64,000 nucleotides of DNA from Epiperipatus broadwayi (taxonomy: Eukaryota; Onychophora; Udeonychophora; Euonychophora; Peripatidae). A model generated the notes under the pieces. The model searched no databases. It saw nothing but the letters and a program-made list of their open reading frames with translations, and had not been told where the DNA came from. Of the stretch, positions 38,601 through 52,315 are shown piece by piece. How positions within the stretch are numbered: position 1 is the stretch's first letter; each line of letters begins with the position of its first letter. The position numbers were made by a program, and so were the translations under genes. The stretch is taken from positions 4,900,001-4,964,000 of the forward strand of contig JAQFVV010012395.1 of NCBI GenBank assembly GCA_028023455.1, read 5' to 3'.

Positions 38601-39739
38601 AATGTTTTGCTATATCCAAAAGATGGTCTAATTGACTCATTTGCATAAAGTTTGCATATTGTACATATATAATGATTCCAATGAGAGAGTCATAACAGCC
38701 TATGATTATGAGAAATACACTTTCTCGAAAGCGCTTAGCCATTTTAATTTGTTGACTACAATTAATTTGTTAATTTATACAGCTTTATTTAATATGTGTG
38801 TTAGAACAACTTTATTATTACTATTTATATAATGCATATTTGTTTAGAAAATTAGATTTGAACTTTACTATAAATTTATAAACTTATAGTTTATTTTATT
38901 TTTTATGTACATTTATAACAACTATTTTACCCAGCATTTATATCCTTTATACGACTTTAAATTGACTAAACCTAAGTTCAAACCTTATGATAACTAAAAT
39001 GACAATTACTTTTCCTAGTTTTAATACATACCTATCTTTTTGATTTAATAAAATTATGCATCTCAAAATTTTATTCCCACTTTTTTATGATGGGGTTACC
39101 AATATAAAGGGCACAATATATATATAGTGAGGGTAGCTTAAGATCACACCCACAACAAACCGGTTTTTAGCCACCTGGAATATTGGATTGTCTTTTAATT
39201 AGAATGTAAATATAAAATAAATGCTAAGTTTTGCTGGAACACTCTTAATAAAATATAAATATATAAATAATTATGACAGTGTACTAATTGTATATTAAAT
39301 ACTGGGAATGATAGGTCATTTACAGTAAAATCACACACACATATATATATTAATAATAAAATTCTAGTGTTTAATAAAAAAAAAATATAAACATTGTTAA
39401 GAAGTCATACAAATTTATATATATGTGTTGACAATTGTATTGTGTTGATTATAATAAATATAGACAATGACTTAAACGATGAAAAAACAGTTATAGCAAT
39501 AAAAAAATCAAGTATTGTACTAAGTGAAAGGAGGAGATAATAATATTAACATATTATGATTTATTTTATTTTTAAAATGGATCAATCATAAAAATATTTT
39601 TATAATGCAACAATAGGCATACACGAATTAAACAATGGAAATGATGCTGGGTATAAAAAAAAAACAATTAAAAGTCATTCTTCTTTATTATTATGTTTGA
39701 TATGAAAGTAAATTTTTATTGAAGCAGTTATTTTAATAA
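38601..39739. other. AT-rich intron DNA
   Basis: No gene seen. A sequence GGGCACAATATATATA at about 39108 has an inverted near-copy at about 44367-44386, perhaps an unclassified short repeat end. Confidence 0.45.
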
Positions 39740-39747
39740 CATTTTTT

Positions 39748-42442
39748 GGTTGTCATCTGATCCTTCGTGTCAGCCGCGGGATGGCGCCATTTCTAACTAA
39801 ATTTCTAGAAATATGCCATTTCTGCGGCTGCACCCAAGCCTTTAAGCATTCTTTCTAAAATAAATCCTAGAAAGATTGTTAACTCACAGTTAAGTCTTCT
39901 TTCTATGCTAAAAGGTAGACTGTTAACTCGGAGATAAGTCTTCTTTCTATGATAAAACCTAGAAAGAGTGTTAATTCGGCTTAGCTGCTAACGGTGTGGC
40001 TTTTTCCGATGCTAAAAGCAGAGGAAAATGCTGTAGTTGTTTGTGTCACGCACTACATCATAATGCTGTGTTATGTATTTTATGTAACGATATCGTACAT
40101 TGGTGTGTTAACTTGATTATATCAAAATTATTTAAATTTTCATTGGTGACTTTTTTTTAAGATGAATTGATGTACTGTTACCTTTTAACAATTTTAACAG
40201 TGTTGTGATTGTTCCTCATAAAGCTATAAGTCTCCTAAATTCTCGATTAGGGTGGGGTAGCGTAAAATTTTTAATGATCACTCTTTGAGTCACGTTTTAG
40301 CGAGAAATTTTCTGAGACCAAAAAGATGGCTAATTCCAACACAGAAAACTTGCAAAGATAGGAATTGCTAGACACAGAAGCCAGCGCTGGAATATTTCTA
40401 CAGCAGAAAAACGAAAAAACATTCTGCTGCTGAAAGAAAATATTGGATTGTGCGGCAAATATATGCAGATTTGAGGTCCAAAAACATCTTTTGACTTTCA
40501 TTTGTAAGTTTCATTGTTGCCGATGGAAATGTTCACTTCATAAAAGGCAGCTTGTTTGAGGGATTCCAAATGGCCTTCGTCAAATGTAAAAAATAAAAGA
40601 AGTAACTTCAATTTTTATTTAAACATACAGCTCTTCTCCCAATAATTGTTGTCATTGGCAATCAAATGTAAAATAAAAAAAGTAACTAAAATAATTATTT
40701 AAACATAGCCCCAAAAAACCCCGGTTCTCCCAATAATTGTTGTCGTCAGCAATCAAATGGTCAAATAAAAGGAATGACAATTATTCTTTAATCATATAGA
40801 AAAAAAACCCTCCCACTAATTGTTTTCAGCAATCAAATGTAAATCAATAAAAGTAAGACCGTAAATTATTATTTAAACATAACCCAAAGTACTATTTGAA
40901 CTTACACCAAAAAAGACCCACTCTTGTCAATAAAAATTAAAGAAACAAATATTATTGTCCCATTGTCAAACCAAATATTATTTGGGAAACCCAAATAATT
41001 TATAAACAAAAAAAAGAAAGTCAAATTGGCTGTCAATCAAATGGTAACCAATAAAAGTAACTTAAATTTTGATTTCAACATATACACAAACAAAAAAAAA
41101 TGCAAACTCTTTCTCCCAATAATTGTTGTTGGCAATCAAATGTAAAAAATAAAAGTAATGTACAATTATTCTTTAATCGTACACAAAAACACCCCTCCCA
41201 CTAATTGTTGTCGGAAATCAAATGTAAAGCACTAAAAGTAAGGTAAACCAATTATTTTTTTAAATGTAACCCAAATTACTATTTGAACATACACCAAAAA
41301 AAGACCCTCTTGTCAATAAAAATGAAAGAAACAACAACTATTATTGTCCCATTGTTAAAAATATTAGGTTTTTGGGAAACCAAAACAATAATTTATAAAC
41401 AAAAAAAAAGTCAAATCGGTTGTCAATCAAATGTAACCAATAAAAGTAACTTCAATTTTTATTTAAACATACACACACAAAAAAAACAACCCCTTTCTCC
41501 CAATAATTGTTGTTGGAAATCAAATGTAAAATAAAAGGAACATAAATTAGTATTTAATCATCACCCAAAAACACCCACCCCTCTCACTAATTATTGTCAG
41601 CAATCAAATGTACACCACCACTAAAAGTAACATAAACTATTCTTTAAACGGTTACACCCCTTCTCCCAATAATTAGTGTCAATCAAATGTAAACCAATAA
41701 AAGTAAGACCGTAACTTATTATTAAAATGTAACCCAAATTACTATTTGAACATACACCAAAAAACACCCTCTTGTCAATAAAAATTAAACAAATAACAAC
41801 TATCATTGTCACATTGTTAAAAAGATTTATTTGTAGAACCAAAACCATAATTTATAAATGAAAGGAAGTCAAATCGGTTGTCAATCAAATGTAAACCAAT
41901 AAAAGTAACTTAAATTTTTATTTAAACATACACACACACACACGAAAAAAAAACACTTCTCCCAATAATTGTTGTCGGCAATCAAATGTAAACCTATAAA
42001 AGTAACAATATAAATTATTATTTAATCGTACACAAAAACACCTCTCCCACTAATTGTTGTCGGCAATCAAATGTAAACCCATCAAAGTAACATAAATTAT
42101 TATTTAAAGATCCATCCAAAAAAACCCGTTCTCTCTTGAATTTTGTCAATCCAATTTTACAAAAACAGTAATACTATTTAAAAAAAAACATAAATTACTA
42201 TTTGAACTCACACCAAAAAAGACCCTCTTGTCAATAAAAAAAAACAAAAAACAACTATTATTATCCCATTGTCAAAAATATTATTTGGGAAAAATAATTC
42301 AGAAACGAAAGAAAGTAAACTTTGTAAATAAAAAAAAAGTCAATATTAATAGAGAATCGCTAGCCCAGGAATGTTATATTAATATGTTTTTGGTTAGAAA
42401 TAGCGCCATCCCACGACTGACACGAAGGATCAGATGAGAACC
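39748..42442. mobile_element. 2.7-kb TIR element with a satellite-filled interior
   Basis: Seen: terminal inverted repeats of about 50 bp with 4 mismatches. The left end starts GGTTGTCATCTGATCCTTCG (39748) and the right end, reverse-complemented, starts GGTTCTCATCTGATCCTTCG (ends at 42442). They are flanked by CATTTTTT (39740-39747) and CATTTTTC (42443-42450), a likely 8-bp target duplication with one change. No transposase ORF is present. The interior from about 40540 to 42300 is tandemly repeated. Eight-bp duplications fit hAT and a few other superfamilies, but GGTT ends are not typical of hAT, so the class is left open. Confidence 0.85.
40540..42300. repeat. Minisatellite with higher-order structure inside the TIR element
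   Basis: Seen: an approximately 80-100-bp unit recurs many times, containing CAATCAAATGTAAA, AATAAAAGTAAC, a TTTAAACATACAC-like part and CCAATAATTGTTGT. A larger block starting at ACTATTTGAAC (40891, 41278, 41741, 42197) and carrying CCCTCTTGTCAATAAAAAT recurs every 387, 463 and 456 bp. This is a higher-order repeat confined between the two terminal inverted repeats. Confidence 0.85.
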
Positions 42443-42450
42443 CATTTTTC

Positions 42451-45400
42451 TACAAATTGGACATTTTTTAAAACCAGTGTCTCAACAAAAATGTTAATTT
42501 TTTTCTATTTATTTGACATTAAAAAAAAAAAAATTAAGGAAGCAAATAAAAGATTCTTATAACAGCTAAATAATCAGATAAATGTAAAATAACTTATAAA
42601 TTAAAAAAAAAGTATTCTGATTTTTTTTAAAGAAACTAAAAAAGAAATTAGAATGGTTTATTCAGTTAAAAGTTTATATAGCCAATATCACAGTTAGTAA
42701 ATAGCTATATTATTAAATGCAAACTGCATATATATATAAACTTGTTTACATATTGCAAAATATAATATATTTTGGCTAGAACGATTGTCTTCAGGTGGAG
42801 CATTTATCCACTATGGTCATGTGAATTTAGGATCTATCTGTCTACATTTAAGTGCCTGATAAGCTTGGTCCACACAGGATGGAAATCTATGTGAGGAATA
42901 AAACAAAATCACCCACTGCCAATATAAATATGTTCAGAATGTGCTATTCAAAATCAATAAGGAGTTCTCAACATGTATAATAAAAAAATGCATAAATTGT
43001 AAGAACTGTTATATAAGAAGGACTCTGAGGAAGATTTGTGCCTGATCATACTGATTCATGAAATATTGTAAATATTATGATTTTATTCTTTTGTATAGAT
43101 GTTTTTTATTTTATTTTATTATCTCAGTCTTATATTTCGGAAGTACTAATGGTTTAATTCAACAATTTGGAACAGTCCAATGTAAGAAAGTATCAAGAGA
43201 GTAGGGGTGGTGGTGAAAATTCTGATTTTTTTTTTATTTTAATAAAATTTAGATAATTTTTCTGCCAAAATACTTGATTTTTCATCTATGAATATGGAAT
43301 TGAGTGCTCAAACTGAATACTTACACAGTAAAGGTTTTTCTCCTTTAAAGTCACTAAAATAACCAATGCCACAACATGACATGACTACTTATAGTATGTA
43401 TTATATGTTTTACTAATAGTATTCCTAAGATCTTATAATGAATAAATGATTAACACTTTTTAATTAATATTCTTTACTATTTTCTTGCTTTGCTATCATA
43501 TCATGTATATTTCTTCCATAATAGATAAATATGCAAGGTGATTCTTTTAGATCAACTAACTTCCACAATTAAAACTACATACTGCATCTGGAGTTGCACT
43601 TAATTTTTTAGTTAATTTAGTTAGCAATTTCACTTTTATCTAATAAATTTCTCATTACTTTTGTATATATAAATGTCTATATTATGTGTATTTATCATGG
43701 GAAATAAGGGTTAAATAATTTTAAATTGTTTAATTAACAAAATGATAGATACTTATCATATACATAAAAGTTATAAGTATAAAAGCATATATCCAAATAA
43801 TTCTTTTGCACTTGTAAATATTTTTTTTGAATTTACTTTTCTACATTGATTGATAATTTGTTCTATATTTTTAATATATTTTGTTTTTATAAATAAATAT
43901 TATGAAGTTTTGTTTAATTGACAAAGTTTCTCTAGTTTTGTTGATCCAGCATTTACATTCAATCCTATAACCAATATTTTACACATGCACACACACATTA
44001 TGGTTTGATGAGCATGGGAAAAAATGTTAAATGAAGGTTATTCCTTACTAATAGATAGTATGCACTAGTTTTTTTATTGATTAACAGTTTGCATATGTAC
44101 ATCCCTGTTAAGAAAGTCGAATGTGAATTCTTTCTGAGTTCGAATATCTGAGGCAACGGTTCCGAAAAAGAGTGGTGAGATGTTAGATGAACTGATTTAA
44201 ATTACATGTAGGTTTGATAGATAAGGCTTAGGCTAGTCTACTAAAGATAGATGTAATCATGAGTCATGTACTTCATCATGTCATTTCTAGCATCCTACAT
44301 AAAGACCCTATGTCCGACAGTAGTCAGATGTGACCTTCTCTTGGCACTCATTCGACCTGACCATTACAATATATATATATTGTGCCCTTTTCTATAGGTC
44401 AGAATTGGTTCACCACAGCAAATTATTAAAAAAATTTAAATTTTAGAATACGTTCTCTTGATGTGTTAGTTATATTGTACTAATAATATCTTAAAGTACA
44501 ATTTGAAGCTAAATAAAATACGTAATGCATAATATTATGATAAATAACTTAAGAACAGTTAAATAAAGCTAAAAATATTAATTATATGGTTGCAAAAGCT
44601 GGCCATAATAAATAATGCAGCTATAAATATTTAAAGTATGTTTAAAAGTTCGATTTTAATAGGCTTAAACTTATAGTTAAATAAATGTTATATTTAGAAT
44701 TATAAATTATATTTAATAATTATAATTAATATCATATATTTTAAAAGTATGTTTTATGGTAGTGAAAGTTATATTTAATTCTATATTTTCTAAATTATTC
44801 TTCCAAATTTTGTATTGTATTATTTTATTTAATACGACAAATGTTGCAATTTATTATTTATTCCCAGACAGAAAATCGGATGGTCTGTCTCAGTTATAGT
44901 AATCATGTGACTTGTATAATATATGGTTATACACACTTGCTTGCTAGTATTTAGATTAGTAATGTTCAAAATATTTTAAAATTGCATTATGGAATTGGAT
45001 ATAATTATTACCTATCATAAAAGAAAAAAAAAAAAGTTAGTCGTTATAAAATGTTTAAATAATATTATAAAACGAAGACAGCTAATAAAAATTAAATATT
45101 TTATTTTAAAATAAACTAGATAAATTAAATATTAAGAGTGGGATAAACTTATTAAATATTGTTTTTAAAAGTTGTTTAAAGGTATTTAATTGATTTAGTA
45201 AAGTAATAATTGATTCAAGATTAATATTTTAAATAATATTTTTAAAGTTATAATACGTCATATTTTTTATTTTGAAATTTAATTGTGTAAAACTGTAACA
45301 TTATGCAAATTTGGTATCAAATGAAAAGTAAGAATCAACCAATAGAATGAGGTATTTTCTAGGATATAAATACTGATTGCACGGGCGTATCAGGGGCCAT

Positions 45401-48400
45401 TAAAAAGTGATTAAAGGTGATCAAATGTATTAGTGATCAATTTTAGAAGCTATCGAGGAGATAGTAATTTTAAATTTTATTATTTAGTCAATTTTTAGTG
45501 CTCTCGTACAATTTATTTGCAAAGCTAATAGGACATTTATTTAAAAATATTTGCAAAGAGAGTATAATATAAAAATAGTTTAATAACTTCATTTTAATAT
45601 GCATTGCTAATTTTTTAAAGTTCTTTGCCAGGAGTACTTCGCAATAAAAATATGGAAATGCTGATAAGTGAAACGTGTTTAGTGGAAATTTTAAAAATGG
45701 ATATAATAATTATGAATATAATATTAATAATATTAACACAGAGGACTATTCCAGTTAATAAATTGTTATTATGGACATTGTACAAGAAGCTTAATAGGAA
45801 AGCTATTTGCCGACTAAAAGTAAATTACACATTATTTTATATAACAGCAAGATAAGCTTGTCCAAGATTAATAAGTAACATGACAAGTATATTATATAAT
45901 ATTTTATGGAAATAATGCTATAGGAATAAATGTTATATTCTTTTTGAAGGAAACATTTAAAATATTTGCAAGAAATTATTTTAAATAAAGACTAACAGAA
46001 AATATTTACGAAAGCATATGTTATGAAAACCTGAGGAATATAGGGTTATATGCTTATAAAATTGTTTAAAAAACTGAATTTTAAGGTAATAAGAAAACCA
46101 CTGAAAATAGATAATAAATAGCAATAAATTTTATTAAAGAAGAAACCTACAGAGAAAAGGAATACATGAGTAAAGAAAATATGGAATTATGGAAATATTT
46201 AATATTGCGCAAATATTTTATCCAGATAGATCAGAAACATGATGCATCTCTATGCTGATATGGAATATTCTAGGAAGCTTCACGGGATTATTTTTAATAT
46301 TATGATTTGAATAATCATTGTTTCTGGACAATAGAAACATAAATTATTATTCTACAATCTATTCCAGGATGGATTGACTATTATTTTATTTAATTTTTCA
46401 AGATTCTAAAAGACATCATATTTTTTTAATTTTTTTTTATTTTTTTTTAAAATCTGAGATTTTCGTACCGGAAGGAGTACGCACCACCGCCGGAAACATT
46501 TTGTCTTGTTCATTATTATTAGCAATAGGGGAGTTGTAGAATTGCTCTTGAAGAGAACATTTTTTTAAAAAAAAGAACTCTTGAGAAAATAAAAGTATTT
46601 TGAACTCTATAAAGAAAATATCGTTTCAGCTGAAGATTAAGTAAATATAGTTTAACTCATTTATTAATTTTTTTTTTAAATGTAATTATTTTGATTTATA
46701 AGTGTAGGAACATGAATATTGATTTATTGATAATATTAGAATCTTATAGTAGAATAATTTAATAATTTAATTAACATGTATGAATTGTATTTTCATGTAT
46801 ATAATGTAGTATCTAATTGACAGAAAAAGAAGACTGCATAGGTGATAACAAGTCAATATCACTTGGTAATAGTTAATGAATATTGATATATTTTTATGAT
46901 GTATATTTTGTTTTTCTTTTTTGCAGATTGCCTATGAATTATAATGTATGGGAGTTTAAATGTTAAATCATGTGCAAACGCATTTATACAATACTTTAAA
47001 AGTAGGATTTATTTTGGGAATATGCATACTATAATTTTATACTAGTAATATAACACAACATGATAATAAATATTGATGTGATTCTTTTAAAAACTTTCAT
47101 ATTATTGGATGTTCAACAGATTCATATGACAAGTTTGTATGTGTTTAGAATATAGAATAAGAAAGTAAAGCAGACTTTTCTTGTGGATTAGTAAGATCGC
47201 TATAATTAGAATTGAATTTTGTTTATTATTTTGAATATGCAAGTTAGTTTTTGTCGATGTAAGATTTGATAAATCTTTCAGGAAATGATGATAAGGTAGT
47301 GATTTGGTTGTAGTTTTATAAACATGAACCCAGGAGATGATATTAAGGTAGGATGTAATAAGGGAATATGAATAGTATTTTATAATCTTCTTAAGTATAC
47401 AGAACAGTTAACAATGACCTGTGACTGATATATTTATTTTGGACAGTGTCTATTTTCTTTAAGTATTGATGTTTTAATAAAGCTGAAGGAATAGCTTTAA
47501 CATCATTGATAGTATTGGAGAACATTAGACAGAATATGTCATGCCTCTATTTCTTATAGATACACTGTGCCATGGTATTTTTCTCTGACATGTGCTATGA
47601 ATTATACTCTAGTTTTGCTTCCCTTGCCTACTCATCTATTCGCTATCTAGATTTCCAATGTAATTACATCATACAGTATGGTATATTTTAAAAAAAAAAA
47701 TAGATAATTTAGAGATTAAAATATGCTATTGTTTGAGTGAGATAAGTTCATTTACTTGTAAGAAGAAGTATAGTTTATGCAAATTGGAATTGAAAATCCA
47801 ATGGATCCAAAAGGAAAAAGAATCATAAAATATGTGTTAGAGTTATTTTGGAAAATAAAATAAATTCCAGGAGTAAATATGTAAAGCAAAGTTGCTTTTG
47901 AAATATTAAATAAATTTTAAATATTTTATTTCATTTTTAAATGAGTATTGCATATTTTTAAAATACAATGTTTATAAAGTAAAATGATATAAGGTACAAA
48001 TTTATATTTATTAAACAATAGGAAATATATCAGTGATTACAACTACATGGTATTAGAGTAATATTAAGTGGGATGTATTATATTTTATAATTATAGTGTA
48101 TTGAATAACGATATCCGCACAATCTAATAATAAATTATCAGTAGATATTTTGGTATGATATATTTTAACATTACAAAATGAAATTGTTTATTTTTTAAAA
48201 AAGATTCATACTCTCGATTAGTATTCTTATTTTGTTTTTCCGTACTATGTTTCAATGGATGTTCTTAAAAGGAAGCATAGCGAAATAATATTTTAAGATA
48301 CGATATATTAAAATTAGTGTAATAAAATGTAATTTTATAGTAAAGGTTGATCACAAAAGATAAATAAAATTGTATTATTTTATTATTATTATTTTAAGTC

Positions 48401-50204
48401 AGAATGAAGACTTAAAAAAATTCTAGATTGTTTTAATAATGAGTTAATAAAAATATATAACAGTGCAGATTAAGGATATCCAGTGTAAATACTGTAAATA
48501 AATTGTTTATTTTATTTTATTGTTATAATAAAACTTTGTTAAAATTTGTTTTTTACAAATTTGTGTGTTAAGACTGTTTCTTTTCCATTCCAACGCATGA
48601 TACATCCAGAATAATAGAAACAAACATATAATTTTGCACAGAGATAAATAAAGAATTATTTTAAGAATTTGAATATTTTCTTGAAAATTATTTATTTAAG
48701 AAATCACATTTTTACATTATCTTATGGTCATAAATTAGTTGTCATAATGGTACATTGAATTATATGCTATCCATTGCCACACACATATGTTTGTCAGATT
48801 ATCAAATGCTACCACATATTTATTATATTATCTGAAGATAAAAGATGATATTATAATGTTTTATTATTTTATTATGGTAATAAATTATAGTGAAGAAAAG
48901 ATACATAGAATTAGTCCATCCAATGAAGAGTATTATTATTATTTATTAGTATTATTGGTAGTTAAGCGTAGTAGAGTATGACATAAAAATCCCTTCTCAT
49001 GTTTTACTACCGTGATTTTAATTAACTTAGAATAGTTTTATGAACCTGAGATTTTATTGAGCTAAATTATTATAAATAAAAGATTAAGATTTAATTATTA
49101 GTTTAATCTTAATGAGTAGAATTTATTAAAGAATACTATAAGTTTATTTATTTGAGATAGTAATAGGGGGGATAGTGTTCTTATGCCATTGAGGTAGTAT
49201 CCTGTGGGATATTGGCTCAATGTAATCTTTCTTGTCACCTGTATTTTCACTTCTAAGTCTCATGATATAATTAAATACTTATTTAATTTATTTTATAAAC
49301 TGAACCTTATTCTTATTTGAATTTGAGCTAGTGGAACATTTAATATTAATGCAGGATATTTTATTTATTAATCATTTGCATTTAACTAAACGTATCATTA
49401 AATGAGCTAACCCATTTTATTTAATATTTATATTGCCCGGAAGTGAGATGCACAATGACAAGGTTAGAATATGTAATTATATAATTGAATATTTGCAAAT
49501 ATAGTAGCTAAATAATTAATATATATTATATAGGTTCCAATTTTCTGTTAATAGTTCAAGCAAAACAAATTTGTGTTTTAAAATTATTCATTATTAAGCA
49601 ATTTTCTTCATACTTTAAATACTGAATCAATTTTTCAGCATATTTCTCCTTAACTAGTAAAATTGAGATGGAACTTCTGTTGATCATGTGATAGAACGGT
49701 TCAGTAATTGATTCAAAATTGTCTAATTCAATTGGTATTGCTGAAATACTGAGCTAGGACCTATTTACCCCATATTATAAACTTATACATTATTAGTACA
49801 AAGCTATTGATACGAACTCTGATGAGAAACTCTCTAAAGACTAATTTTTTAAATGTTGTGTTTTCTTTTATAGTGGTTATTTTTGACAACAAATTGATAT
49901 TACCATTTAACTATCTGTACTTAGAAAATTCGGTAAATATAAGCAATTTATTCTTTAACAAATGCTTTCCTTTCCTAACAATACATCTTTAAAAATGCAT
50001 TGAGCATAAGATTGTTAAAACACAATTGAATTGTTTATCATTAAGAAGTTCATAAGGAGTTCCAGCAGTCTATCACTTGATCTTGGAATGAAACCACACA
50101 GAGCAGAGAAATAATTAGAATTAAATAATGTTTTAAAGCAAAACCTAAAAAAAGTTGTAGTGCCAGTGGTAGTCAATTGATTTATAAATCTATTCATATA
50201 ACAA
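42451..50204. other. Long AT-rich region without recognised genes
   Basis: About 7.7 kb within the 29.7-kb intron. A promoter-like patch near 45340-45410 has AACCAATAGAAT and GATATAAATAC, followed by a locally GC-richer stretch. A hairpin CGTAC-CGGAAGG-AGTACG-like lies near 46467. A segment at 44100-44380 contains a B-box-like GAGTTCGAATATC and may be a SINE. ORFs at 45625-45855, 48787-48981 and 49807-49992 have no recognisable motif. Confidence 0.4.
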
Positions 50205-50447
50205 ACAAGTCCAAAGTACATTACTAAGATCAATTCACAAGCTAGATTCACAATGTATCCTTTAAATGACTTATAAATAACACATACCTTTAGTTATATC
50301 AATATCGATCCATTTTATCAGATAAATGTCCTTTATCTGACAAAATGGAATCACATTGATATAACAAAAGATGGGTATTATTGATAAGTTCATTTAAAAG
50401 ATTCATTGGGAATCTAGCTTGTGGATATATCTTAGTAATGGAGTTAT
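50205..50447. repeat. Foldback element (near-complete palindrome)
   Basis: Two arms of about 110 nt in inverted orientation meet at about 50327. Paired blocks include TTATATCAAT/ATTGATATAA, CCATTTT.TCAGATAAA/TTTATCTGACAAAATGG and AAGCTAGATTC/GAATCTAGCTT. No coding capacity. MITE-like foldback. Confidence 0.8.
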
Positions 50448-50594
50448 TTACACATTATATATTTGATAAGCTGTAAAATTATTTACATATTAAAAACTAT
50501 CATAGTTCAATCCATTTATCCTTTTATTTGTTGGTTAGCAAATGTGTATCTAGAATTCCATAATTAACTGGATTTTTATATCGATGCAACCTTA

Positions 50595-50849
50595 TTGACT
50601 TATAGGGTGTCACTCTGGGCACTGAATCTGGGATTTTTTTTCAGATTGAATATTTACTTATATCATTTTTTTTTTGTAAGAAAACTTTGTCTTACAAATA
50701 CATGTTCTTTTATATAGACATTTCAATTTTTTATTATTATTATTATCTTGTTTTTTCAAAATATTTAATAAAATGATCCAAGTAAATATTCAATCAGAAA
50801 ATAAATCTCAGATTCAGTGCCCAGAGATGTATGATACCCTATAAGTCAA
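50595..50849. mobile_element. Short MITE with long terminal inverted repeats
   Basis: Left TTGACTTATAGGGTGTCA...CTCTGGGCACTGAATCTGGG and right, reverse-complemented, TTGACTTATAGGGTATCA...CTCTGGGCACTGAATCTGAG. The inverted similarity continues inward through GATTGAATATTTACTT to about 80 nt. Length about 255 bp. Target duplication not clear. Confidence 0.85.
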
Positions 50850-51254
50850 ATATAAAATAAATAAGTTAAATAAAGATCAATGAATCATTTGTTCAAAAAG
50901 AAAAATATTAAAATAATAATTAAAATCTATCATGAATAAAAAAATAGCAGATTTTATTTTTAAATTTGAAGATATAGCTAGAAACAATGGCAAATTCCTG
51001 ATGATGAGCAAAACTCAACATATATCGCATGAGAGTGGTGTAGTAAAAATTGCACTTCAGAAATATTATTTATTAAGTGCATAATCTCTAGTATAATGAA
51101 TGACTAATAAAAATTATTAATATACTTCCATCAAGTGTTTTGTATCAAAATTGTAAGGATAGTAAGTTTAACATTTATACATTAAACTGTAGAAATTGGC
51201 TATCTATATATACTAAATAATGATAAAAATATGTATAAGAGATTGTGATCTGGG

Positions 51255-51296
51255 CCAACTAATGAGTTCTGGTTTAGTATAAAATGTATACGTTGG
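51255..51296 (+). ncRNA. Hammerhead motif, family B copy B3 (core mutated)
   Basis: Plus strand: CCAA, then CTAATGA (G5 lost), a stem II remnant, AAAA in place of GAAA. Same 42-nt length and position in the repeat unit as B4. Predicted inactive. Confidence 0.6.
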
Positions 51297-51624
51297 AATT
51301 ACACATCTTTTCTACATGTCTTTGGTCATATATTTATGATTACATCCCTCCATAAAATGTTTAAAGTAGATAAAAACCAGTTCCTACATTGCACGTGAAT
51401 GATGTAGTCAAAAATTACACTACAGAAATATTATTCATTAAGTGGATAATCTCTAGTCAAATGAATGATTAATAAAAATTATTAATATACTTCCATCAAG
51501 TGGTTTGTATCAAAGTTGTGAAGGCAGTAAGCTTGATACTTGTAAATTAAACTGTAAAAATTGGATATATATATATATATATATTGAACAATGATAAAAT
51601 ATGTGTAAGAGATTGTGATCAGGG

Positions 51625-51666
51625 CCAACTGATGAGTGCTGTTTCAGCATGAAATGTATATCTTGG
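51625..51666 (+). ncRNA. Hammerhead ribozyme motif, family B copy B4 (intact, canonical)
   Basis: Plus strand, 42 nt. Stem I CCAA/TTGG (51625-51628 with 51663-51666). Core CTGATGA (51629-51635). Stem II GTGCTG-TTT-CAGCAT (51636-51650), with G-U closing and then five Watson-Crick pairs. GAAA (51651-51654). Stem III AT/AT with loop GTAT. Cleavage nucleotide C51662. All invariant hammerhead positions are present. This is the best ribozyme in the window. Confidence 0.78.
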
Positions 51667-51916
51667 AGATTATACATCTTTTTCACAAGTCTGGACATAT
51701 GTTTATGATTACACTCTTCCACAAGATAATAATAGTGGATATAAACCAGTTCCTATCTTGTGTGAGAATAGTGAAGTGAAAATTATACTAAAAAATATTA
51801 TTCATTAATAGTGAAGTGAAAATTATACTAAAAAATATTATTCATTAAGTGGACAATCTCTAGTGTAATGAATGACTAATAAAAATTATTAATAGTATCA
51901 TACTATTCAATAATTA

Positions 51917-52135
<219 letters not shown>

Positions 52136-52282
52136 CTATAAAAAAAAGAAATTACAAATAATAGTTTGATTTTTCAAATGTGATACCTGAACTCTAGTAC
52201 AAATGGGTTATCATTAATCCAAACACCACTAATTTTAAAAGTTCTATTAAAATCATAAAGTGTTGTTTTGATTAAAAATTTA

Positions 52283-52315
<33 letters not shown>

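Larger units (their letters stand above)
51010..51893 (+). repeat. Family B tandem array, 370-bp period, about 2.4 units
   Basis: Seen: the block TAATCTCTAGT...AATGAATGA.TAATAAAAATTATTAATA recurs from about 51081, 51449 and 51856. The block GAGATTGTGATC.GGGCCAACT occurs from 51240 and 51610. The hammerhead motifs are exactly 370 bp apart (51255 and 51625). The last unit is partial and holds a 39-bp duplication near 51765-51845. The array ends about 40 bp from the 5' splice site of the DKTG exon. The ribozymes are on the plus strand, antisense to the gene. Confidence 0.88.

Noticed and set aside
40540-42300. CRISPR-like repeat array
   Set aside because: The units are imperfect, contiguous minisatellite repeats without unique spacers, in an animal genome and inside a TIR element.
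44100-44380. Candidate SINE or short LTR ending CCATTACA
   Set aside because: Only a weak B-box-like match; no target duplication, no second clear copy, and no primer-binding site after the end.
45625-45855. 76-codon ORF downstream of the promoter-like patch
   Set aside because: Composition follows the AT-rich background; no domain, signal peptide or splice support seen.
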